Made by a program: the position numbers and the translations under genes
Part shown: positions 55,987 to 64,000 of the stretch, piece by piece
Numbering within the stretch: the stretch's first letter is position 1
Layout of the letters: each line of letters opens with the position of its first letter
The notes under the pieces: model-generated
The model's input: only the letters and a program-made list of their open reading frames with translations
The model's database searches: none
What the model was told of the DNA's origin: nothing
NCBI RefSeq assembly: GCF_900187615.1
Contig: NZ_FYDO01000005.1
Location: 124,001-188,000, forward strand
DNA from: Pseudomonas sp. Irchel s3f7
GTDB lineage: Bacteria; Pseudomonadota; Gammaproteobacteria; Pseudomonadales; Pseudomonadaceae
DNA length: 64,000 bases
Direction: 5' to 3'

Positions 55987-56388
55987 TTACTCCCCGTTGG
56001 CCGCCAGGTCCCGCAGCACTTGCACGGCGCGCTCGGCGTCGGCCTGGCCGACAAACAAATGGTCGTGGAAGTAGCCGGCAATCACGTTGCAGCTGATACC
56101 GGCCTTGCCCAATGCCGTGGCGAACGCGGCAGTCAGTCCAACGGCTTCGAGGGCCGAGTGCACGTTGAGGGTGATCCAGGCCGCGATGTAGTCGAAGCTG
56201 AATCCGGCCTTTTCGGCGTGGGAGCGTTCCAGAATGACGGTCAGGCCTTCCTGTTCGCGAAAACTGCCGATGATGTCCAGACCCGCAGGCAATGTCCCGT
56301 CACGCAGGGTGCAGAACACATACTCGCCGGCGTTGAGTTGCGGGCTCATGCTGCGCAGCAGCGTTGCCAATGAAGTTTCGCCAGCCAT
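55987..56388 (-). CDS. ACT-domain protein
   Basis: The 133-residue product contains two ACT-like halves (LDIIGSFREQEGLTVILER and HSALEAVGLTAAFATALGKAGISCNVIAGYFHDHLFV). ACT domains usually bind amino acids; the protein has no catalytic domain. ATG 56388 has an AAGGA ribosome site 7 bases upstream; in-frame codons back to 56472 overlap the argP control region and are not used. It is the first gene of a pair with argO and divergent from argP, so it may sense the exported amino acid. Confidence 0.85.
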   Translation of the reverse strand: MAGETSLATLLRSMSPQLNAGEYVFCTLRDGTLPAGLDIIGSFREQEGLTVILERSHAEKAGFSFDYIAAWITLNVHSALEAVGLTAAFATALGKAGISCNVIAGYFHDHLFVGQADAERAVQVLRDLAANGE

Positions 56389-56483
56389 GGGGGGATCCTT
56401 GTTCAAGAGTTCTTGTCGGGCATTCTCCGTGCGAAAGCTGTATAAGAAAAACCAATCATGCTGATCGCTCATTAGGAAAACTG

Positions 56484-57377
56484 ATGTTCGACTATAAATT
56501 GCTTTCCGCGCTGGCAGCGGTGGTAGAACAGGCCGGTTTTGAACGGGCAGCCCAAGTGCTGGGGTTGTCGCAGTCGGCGATTTCCCAGCGCATCAAATTG
56601 CTGGAGGCACGGGTCGGCCAGCCGGTGCTGATACGCGCCACGCCGCCCACCCCGACTGAAATCGGGCGCCGACTGCTCAATCATGTGCAGCAGGTGCGGT
56701 TGCTTGAACGGGATTTGCAAAGCTTGGTGCCGGCGCTCGATGAAGAGGGCTTGCCGGAACGCCTGCGGATCGCCTTGAACGCCGACAGCCTGGCGACTTG
56801 GTGGGCGCAGGCCGTGGGGGATTTCTGCGCGCAGGAGAAGGTATTGATGGATCTGGTGGTCGAGGACCAGACCGTCGGCCTCAAGCGCATGCGTGCCGGT
56901 GAAGTGGCAGCCTGCCTTTGTGCCAGTGAACGCCCGGTTGCCGGGGCGCGCAGCGTGCTGTTGGGGGCCATGCGCTATCGCGCATTGGCCAGTCCGGCGT
57001 TCATTGCCCGGCACTTTCCTGACGGCGTACGCGCCGATCAGTTGGCCCGAACCCCGGCGCTGGTGTTTGGCCCGGACGATTTCCTGCAGCATCGATATCT
57101 CGCTTCGCTTGGCGTCGATGGCGGCTTCGAACACCACTTGTGCCCGTCGTCTGAAGGATTCATTCGCCTGACTGAAGCCGGGCTCGGCTGGGGACTGGTT
57201 CCGGAATTACAGGTGCGCGAACAACTGGAACGCGGTGTTTTGCTGGAGCTTTTGCCAGATAAGCCGATCGATGTGCCGCTGTACTGGCATCATTGGCGCA
57301 ACGGCGGTCAACTGCTGGGTTTACTCACGGATCAATTGGTGCGCGCGTCGAAGCAATGGCTGGTGCCGTTGGACTGA
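56484..57377 (+). CDS. argP: LysR-family regulator ArgP (IciA)
   Basis: The 297-residue product has an N-terminal winged helix (about residues 2-60; LSALAAVVEQAGFERAAQVL and SQSAISQRIKLLE) and a substrate-binding domain (about 90-295). ArgP activates argO in response to arginine and represses or activates lysine-related genes. ATG 56484 gives the family N-terminus MFDYKLL. The divergent ACT-argO pair shares a 95-base control region, the usual LysR arrangement. Confidence 0.92.
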   Translation: MFDYKLLSALAAVVEQAGFERAAQVLGLSQSAISQRIKLLEARVGQPVLIRATPPTPTEIGRRLLNHVQQVRLLERDLQSLVPALDEEGLPERLRIALNADSLATWWAQAVGDFCAQEKVLMDLVVEDQTVGLKRMRAGEVAACLCASERPVAGARSVLLGAMRYRALASPAFIARHFPDGVRADQLARTPALVFGPDDFLQHRYLASLGVDGGFEHHLCPSSEGFIRLTEAGLGWGLVPELQVREQLERGVLLELLPDKPIDVPLYWHHWRNGGQLLGLLTDQLVRASKQWLVPLD

Positions 57378-57431
57378 CGGGCAGCGTCAAGACCTCACGC
57401 AATACGCAAAACGAAATATTCGGAGCACTAC

Positions 57432-58424
57432 ATGAAAATTCTGGTTACCGGCGCAAGCGGCTTCATCGGCGGGCGCTTTGCGCGTTTCGCCCTGGAGCAG
57501 GGCCTGGACGTGCGGGTCAACGGTCGCCGGGCCGAGAGTGTGGAGCATCTGGTGCGCCGCGGCGCCGAGTTCATCCCGGGTGACTTGAGCGACCCGGAAC
57601 TGGCGCGCGAACTGTGTTCTGACGTCGAGGCCGTGGTGCACTGCGCTGGCGCCGTCGGTTTGTGGGGGCGTTATCAGGACTTTCATCAAGGTAACGTCCA
57701 GGTCACCGAAAACGTGGTCGAAGCGTGTCTGAAGCAGCGGGTTCGGCGGTTGGTGCACTTGTCGTCACCGTCGATCTACTTTGATGGCCGCGACCACGTG
57801 GGCCTGACCGAAGAACAGGTGCCCAAGCGCTTCAAACACCACTATGCCGCGACCAAGTATCTGGCTGAGCAAAAGGTCTTCGGTGCCCAGGAGTTCGGCC
57901 TCGAAACCCTGGCCTTGCGTCCGCGTTTCGTCACCGGCGCCGGCGATATGAGCATATTCCCGCGCCTGCTGAAGATGCAGCGCAAGGGCCGCCTGGCGAT
58001 CATCGGCAACGGCCTGAACAAGGTCGATTTCACCAGCGTGCACAACCTAAACGAAGCGTTGCTCAGCAGTTTGCTGGCCACCGGCTCTGCCCTGGGCAAG
58101 GCCTACAACATCAGCAACGGCACGCCGATCCCCTTGTGGGACGTGGTCAACTACGTCATGCGCCAGATGGACGTCCCACAGGTCACGCGTCACCGTTCCT
58201 TCGGCCTGGCTTACTCGGTTGCCGCACTCAACGAGGGCGCGTGCAAGCTGTGGCCGGGGCGTCCCGAGCCGACGCTGTCGCGCTTGGGCATGCAGGTCAT
58301 GAACAAAAACTTCACCCTGGACATCAGCCGCGCCCGGCATTATCTGGATTACGATCCGAAGGTCAGTCTGTGGACGGCATTGGATGAATTCTGCGGCTGG
58401 TGGAAGGCCCAGGACATTCGCTGA
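57432..58424 (+). CDS. NAD(P)-dependent epimerase/dehydratase (extended SDR, 3-beta-HSD-like)
   Basis: The 330-residue product has the Rossmann loop TGASGFIGG (residues 6-14), the catalytic Ser-Tyr-Lys (LVHLSSPSIYF and YAATK) and the RPRFVTGAGD segment seen in sterol-dehydrogenase-like extended SDRs. No neighbour shows the pathway. ATG 57432 is 55 bases past the argP stop; a GGAGC ribosome site precedes it. The product might act on a sugar nucleotide or steroid-like hydroxyl, but this is open. Confidence 0.88.
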   Translation: MKILVTGASGFIGGRFARFALEQGLDVRVNGRRAESVEHLVRRGAEFIPGDLSDPELARELCSDVEAVVHCAGAVGLWGRYQDFHQGNVQVTENVVEACLKQRVRRLVHLSSPSIYFDGRDHVGLTEEQVPKRFKHHYAATKYLAEQKVFGAQEFGLETLALRPRFVTGAGDMSIFPRLLKMQRKGRLAIIGNGLNKVDFTSVHNLNEALLSSLLATGSALGKAYNISNGTPIPLWDVVNYVMRQMDVPQVTRHRSFGLAYSVAALNEGACKLWPGRPEPTLSRLGMQVMNKNFTLDISRARHYLDYDPKVSLWTALDEFCGWWKAQDIR

Positions 58425-58541
58425 CGAACAGCTGCCGGTCGCCTGTTGAACCGAGGACCGGGGATCAGGGTCAATGGTTGCGGTCGTGAGGGTTATACTG
58501 CACGGCACAAAGCCATCATCTGTTTCACAAAGGTTGATTCA

Positions 58542-59420
58542 ATGTCCATGCGTAACGATGCCAACGACGACTTCGACGACGTACCGAGCCTGCGTGCAGA
58601 CGTCCTCGATGACGATGATTTTCCACCGACCACTCGCAAGGTCGTGCACTCGCGTACGGCGCCGGTGGTCAAGGTCAAGGCCGCGAGCACCGGGCCGCTG
58701 TGGGCATTGGTCGGCGCGTTGTTCTTTGCGTTCGCGGGCCTTGCCTGGTGGAGTTTTCAGCAGATTTCGCTGATGGAGCAGCAATTGGTGGCGACCCAGG
58801 AAAGCTTCGCGCGAATCAGTGAGGAAGCGGCGGGTCGTTTGCAGGACATTTCCGGCAAGGTGGTCGCCAGCCAGACAAACGTCACCACCGACAGTGAAGC
58901 CCTGAAGCTGCAAATCAAGCAACTGGAAAGCAGGCTGCTGGAGCAGACCACGCAACAGCAGGGCGTTGCAGGCCAGGCATCGGACCTCGACAAGCGTCTG
59001 GCGCAGATGACGGCACAAACCGCCGAACTGGATAAGCGCCTGGCACAAATGGCAGCCCAGAACACCGAGCAACAGACCGCCAACACGCAATTGCAGGCGC
59101 AGGTCAAAGCACTCGGCAGTGAATTGACCACGCTGAAAAATGCTCCGGCGGATGCCGAAAAATTCGATGCGCAATTGAAAAGCCTGGGCGCCGATATCGT
59201 CGCACTGAAAAAACAAGGCAACCCAAGCGCCGCCATCGAGCGACTGGAGCAGGACATCCTGATACTCAAAAGCCAGCAGGACAATCGCCCGGCAGCGCCA
59301 CAAGGCGGGTCCAGCACCGCCGAGTTCGATGCGTTCCGCGGCCAGGTCACCCGCAACATCAATACCCTTCAGGCGCAGATCCAGAACCTGCAACAGCAAT
59401 TGCGCGCCCGGCAACAGTAA
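58542..59420 (+). CDS. Single-TM coiled-coil protein of unknown function
   Basis: The 292-residue product has a very acidic N-terminal tail (residues 1-30, DDFDDVPSLRADVLDDDD), one TM helix (about 52-71) and a long, mainly periplasmic coiled coil (about 75-290) rich in Gln, Ala and Leu. Inside it a short unit is repeated (DLDKRLAQMTAQTAE and ELDKRLAQMAAQNTE). No catalytic motif is visible. I recall similar proteins as conserved hypotheticals in pseudomonads. ATG 58542 has an AAAGG ribosome site; ATG 58548 is in frame. A scaffolding or envelope-structural role would fit but is not shown. Confidence 0.8.
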   Translation: MSMRNDANDDFDDVPSLRADVLDDDDFPPTTRKVVHSRTAPVVKVKAASTGPLWALVGALFFAFAGLAWWSFQQISLMEQQLVATQESFARISEEAAGRLQDISGKVVASQTNVTTDSEALKLQIKQLESRLLEQTTQQQGVAGQASDLDKRLAQMTAQTAELDKRLAQMAAQNTEQQTANTQLQAQVKALGSELTTLKNAPADAEKFDAQLKSLGADIVALKKQGNPSAAIERLEQDILILKSQQDNRPAAPQGGSSTAEFDAFRGQVTRNINTLQAQIQNLQQQLRARQQ

Positions 59421-59435
59421 TCGTCTGTTCAGTGA

Positions 59436-59475
59436 GTTTTTGTGCCGAGCGAGCTTGCTCCCTCGGCACAAAAAC
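59436..59475. repeat. Single REP-derived hairpin
   Basis: Arms GTTTTTGTGCCGAG and CTCGGCACAAAAAC enclose a GAGCTTGCTC-type REP core. It is shorter than the REPIN pairs elsewhere and has no T-run, so it is not a typical terminator. Confidence 0.65.
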
Positions 59476-59557
59476 CATCCTCATGTTTCCTGAATATCCA
59501 TACATCCCCCATTGCCGTCTACGCTCTTGAAACACCAACAGGAACGAGGGACACGCA

Positions 59558-60406
59558 ATGGGGTTTCTGCAAAAGTTGACCTGGCTCTGCGGCATGCTTG
59601 TGCTGTGCCTGGGCCAGGCGCAGGCCGCCGGTACCGAGAAGGAAGACAGCAAGGCTGCCATCGCCTTGCTGGAAAAGGCCTTGGCGTACTATCACGAGAA
59701 TGGCGACAAGGCCTTTGCGGCCTTCAGCCGTCAAGGCGAGTTCGTCGACAAGGACCGGTATGTCTTCGTGCTCGACACCAAGGGCGTCATGCTCGCCAGC
59801 GGCGGGCCGTCCGCCGCGTTGATTGGCCGGGATGTGTCGGAAACCCTTGGGCCGGATTTGCAGAAAACCTTCAAGGATGCCTTGAAAGTACCGGAGGGCA
59901 ATGGCATTCAGCAGGCGGAGTATCGCTGGCAGAACTGGGGCGACGGCAAGGTCGAGCGCAAACACGTGTACTACCAGCGCGTCGGTCAACGGATTCTCGC
60001 GGTCGGTTACTACCTGCCACGGGCGTCAGCCGAGCAAGCCATGGCTTTGTTGAACAAAGCGGCAACCGATCTGGCCAAGGACGAAAAGGGCACGCTGACG
60101 GCGATCAATTCCCTCAAGGGCGGGTATTTGCAGGACGACCTCTATGTGTTTGTTGTCGACCTGGACACCCAGCGGTATGTGGCCCATGGCACCAACTTGC
60201 GGCTGATCAACACCGATTTCAACAAGGTTGAAGATCCGGAAGGCAAACCGGTCGGCGAGCCGATTCTGGCGCTGATGGCTAAACAGGATTACGGCGATTA
60301 CGAGTACCGCTGGAAAAACCCGGTGACCGGCAAGGTCGAGAACAAGCATGCGTACCTGAAGAAGGTCGGGCACTTCCTGGTGGCGGTCGGGTATTACAGC
60401 CCTTGA
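59558..60406 (+). CDS. Periplasmic protein with two tandem Cache domains
   Basis: The 282-residue product has a cleavable signal peptide (residues 1-23) and two similar Cache-type sensor units (about 66-154 and 194-282). Both share the order YVFV-D, then EYRW-N, GKVE-KH-Y and VG-AVGYY-P, so the second is an internal duplicate. No TM or signalling domain follows, so it is a stand-alone ligand-binding protein, perhaps acting with another sensor. ATG 59558 has an AGGAACG ribosome site. It is a lone gene between the REP hairpin and a REPIN. Confidence 0.85.
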   Translation: MGFLQKLTWLCGMLVLCLGQAQAAGTEKEDSKAAIALLEKALAYYHENGDKAFAAFSRQGEFVDKDRYVFVLDTKGVMLASGGPSAALIGRDVSETLGPDLQKTFKDALKVPEGNGIQQAEYRWQNWGDGKVERKHVYYQRVGQRILAVGYYLPRASAEQAMALLNKAATDLAKDEKGTLTAINSLKGGYLQDDLYVFVVDLDTQRYVAHGTNLRLINTDFNKVEDPEGKPVGEPILALMAKQDYGDYEYRWKNPVTGKVENKHAYLKKVGHFLVAVGYYSP

Positions 60407-60420
60407 ATCGTGGTGCCTGT

Positions 60421-60502
60421 CAGACCGCCTTCGCTGGCAAGCCAGCTCCTACAGGGAATCAGGCGTCCCTCGCACTTCGTAGGAGCTGGCTTGCCAGCGA
60501 AC
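60421..60502. repeat. REPIN-type pair (TAGGAGCTGGCTTGCCAGCGA family)
   Basis: Arms around 60431-60453 and 60480-60500 are inverted; an outer CAGACCGC / GCGGTCTG pair (60421-60428 and about 60511-60518) extends the structure. It lies between the convergent Cache and MFS genes. Confidence 0.75.
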
Positions 60503-60519
60503 GCCGCAACGCGGTCTGT

Positions 60520-62037
60520 CTAGCGCGCCTTGTCCTCACGCCCACGTAACAACAGGTTCGGCATCGCAATTGCCGCCGCCAACCCCAACAGCGACACGAC
60601 CGCGCTGACGATCAGCAAGTGCCGGAACGTCAGCAGCAGTTCCGCGCGCAGGGCGTCTTGCGCATCCCCCGGTGCAGCGTTCAAACCATCCAGCAACACA
60701 TTCCCTGAATGCCCTTCGGCAATCAGTGTCGAGCCGGCCAGATGGGCGAAGCTCGAATCCTGCAACAACGCCAGCAGCAGCGCCGACATCAACGCCACAC
60801 CCACCGCGCCGCCCAGTGAACGGAACAGGTTGGTGGTGCTGGTGGCCACACCGATATCACGCTGTTCCACCGAATTCTGTGTGCCCACCAATGAAGTCGG
60901 GAACTGCATGCCCGAGGCAATCCCGCAGAGCAACATGAACAGGCTGCTCAGCACAAACGCCTGGGGCGGACTGAAAGCCATGCCCAGAATCGAGATCGGC
61001 ATCAGCACAGCGCCGGTGAGGATCATGGGTTTGTAGCGCCCGGTCACAGACGTGCGGCGCCCGGCGAAATAGGCACCGATCGGCAAGCCCATGGCCAGCG
61101 GCAGCAAGTGCAGGGCCGCGCTGTCGGCACCAGCACCGGTCACGCTCTGAAAGCGCAGCGGCATCAACACGATCAACGAAATCGCCTGGAAACTGGTGAA
61201 GAAAATCGTGCACCAGCACAGGATCGCATTGCGGTTGGCGAACAGATGCATGGGCAACAATGGCTCTCGCGCCCGACGTTCGTGGACCACGAACAGCCCC
61301 AGTACCAGCACTGCACTCGTCAGCAGCGCCAGCACTTCGGCGCTGCGCCACGAATGGCCCTGGCCGACTTGAGTGATGCCGAGTAGCAACGCGGTCAGGC
61401 CGATGATCATCAGCAGGGTGCCGAGGTAATCGATGATCGGTTTGCGTTGCGGGACCGGCAGGCCGACCAGCGTGCGATGGGCCACCCACCATGCGCCCAG
61501 GCCCAGCGGCAGGTTGATCAGGAACACCCAGCGCCACGACAGGTACTCGGTCATGTAGCCGCCGAGCACCGGGCCGGCCACACTCGCCACCGCATACATG
61601 CTACTGAAGTAGCCCTGATAGCGGCCACGTTCCCGGGGCGGCACGATGTCGCCGATGATTGCCTGACTCACGGAAATCATCCCGCCAGCGCCGATACCCT
61701 GAAGAATCCGCGCCAGCACCAATTGCTCCATGCTCTGGGCCATGCCGCAGAACACCGACGCCAGGGTGAACAGGCCCATGCCGAACAGCATCAACTTGCG
61801 CCGGCCGTACAGGTCACCCAATTTGCCGTAGATCGGCACGGCCACCGTCATCGCTACCATGTAGCCGGAAATCACCCAGGCCAACAGGCTGACGTCTTTG
61901 AATTGCGCAGAAATGGCCGGCATCGACACGGCGACGATGGTCTGGTCCAGGGCGCCCAGAAAGATCGCCAGCATCAGCGCGATCAGCACGCTGCGGATGG
62001 CCGGTTTGGGCGTTTCAGGCTGGTGGAGATTGGTCAC
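60520..62037 (-). CDS. MFS drug:H+ antiporter, DHA2 (14-TM) family
   Basis: The 505-residue product is an EmrB/QacA-type exporter with 14 predicted TM helices. Motif A GKLGDLYGRRKL lies between TM2 and TM3, and motif C-like GPVLGGYMTEYLSWRWVF is in TM5. It exports hydrophobic compounds in exchange for protons. No adaptor (EmrA) gene is adjacent. There is no suitable ATG; the GTG at 62037 (VTNLHQPETPKPAIRS) is chosen, with TTG 62076 as a longer option. It follows pobA on the same strand by 78 bases, which hints at export or uptake linked to aromatic acids. Confidence 0.87.
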   Translation of the reverse strand: MTNLHQPETPKPAIRSVLIALMLAIFLGALDQTIVAVSMPAISAQFKDVSLLAWVISGYMVAMTVAVPIYGKLGDLYGRRKLMLFGMGLFTLASVFCGMAQSMEQLVLARILQGIGAGGMISVSQAIIGDIVPPRERGRYQGYFSSMYAVASVAGPVLGGYMTEYLSWRWVFLINLPLGLGAWWVAHRTLVGLPVPQRKPIIDYLGTLLMIIGLTALLLGITQVGQGHSWRSAEVLALLTSAVLVLGLFVVHERRAREPLLPMHLFANRNAILCWCTIFFTSFQAISLIVLMPLRFQSVTGAGADSAALHLLPLAMGLPIGAYFAGRRTSVTGRYKPMILTGAVLMPISILGMAFSPPQAFVLSSLFMLLCGIASGMQFPTSLVGTQNSVEQRDIGVATSTTNLFRSLGGAVGVALMSALLLALLQDSSFAHLAGSTLIAEGHSGNVLLDGLNAAPGDAQDALRAELLLTFRHLLIVSAVVSLLGLAAAIAMPNLLLRGREDKAR

Positions 62038-62115
62038 GGGAAAACCTGCGGGCAGAGATTGACCCGCAAGCCGCAAGGCGAGCGGGGATGCTCGCCAGTG
62101 TAAGTCGATAGCAGG

Positions 62116-64000
<1,885 letters not shown>

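Overview
The window is a chromosomal segment of a fluorescent Pseudomonas, most likely of the P. fluorescens group. Supporting signs are the GC-rich, tightly packed genes, the many intergenic REP palindromes of the TGTAGGAGC type, and gene neighbourhoods that match, as remembered, P. aeruginosa PAO1 blocks (yaeQ-recJ; glpFKRD; argF-bfr-bfd-rnt-pyrC-motY-argG; nth-rnf; metG/apbC; fxsA-groESL-colRS-inaA-mexVW-icmP-bifA-sodB-argO-argP; pobA-pobR). I found no rRNA, tRNA, tmRNA, CRISPR array, insertion sequence or prophage. The window cuts a CoA-transferase gene at its left edge and pobR at its right edge.

Layout. 1-4.2 kb: CoA-transferase (partial), yaeQ, recJ, an Old Yellow Enzyme. 4.3-9.7 kb: the glycerol regulon glpF-glpK-glpR-glpD on the minus strand, with GlpR-type half-sites before glpD and a sigma70-like promoter before glpF. 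9.7-16.2 kb: ybaK, a PhzF-like isomerase, argF with a downstream ABC ATPase, a molybdopterin oxidoreductase and grxD. 16.4-22.5 kb: bacterioferritin and its ferredoxin with a Fur box, a 2-Cys peroxiredoxin, rnt-pyrC, motY and argG. argF and argG both carry tandem ArgR half-sites with a 21-bp period. 22.6-24.6 kb: an AT-rich pocket with an unrecognised two-TM protein and an orphan NarL-type response regulator. 24.6-29.3 kb: a small PA3496-type gene, nth and a strange rnfABDGE cluster without rnfC. 29.5-35.2 kb: metG, divergent apbC, an SDR, a HugZ-like haem protein with a TTG start, and fxsA. 35.2-42.2 kb: groES-groEL behind a sigma32-like promoter, a PAP2 phosphatase, colR-colS and the ColR-linked methyltransferase-inaA-small protein operon, with ColR-box matches on both sides of colRS. 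42.3-52 kb: the mexV-mexW RND pump and a likely Fur-controlled icmP / di-haem oxidoreductase / imelysin / DUF1513 operon. 52-57.4 kb: bifA, sodB, an argO-type exporter, an ACT protein and divergent argP. 57.4-64 kb: an extended SDR, a coiled-coil membrane protein, a periplasmic double-Cache protein, an MFS exporter, pobA and divergent pobR.

Most of the window is conserved core genome. The points most worth a second look are: (1) the rnf cluster, which lacks rnfC, lacks the RnfB membrane anchor and lacks most of the cysteines expected to hold the intramembrane iron-sulfur centre; (2) the low-GC pocket with an uncharacterised two-TM protein; (3) the internal duplication in the double-Cache protein; (4) several operators (ArgR, ColR, Fur, GlpR) that can be read directly and make testable regulatory predictions.
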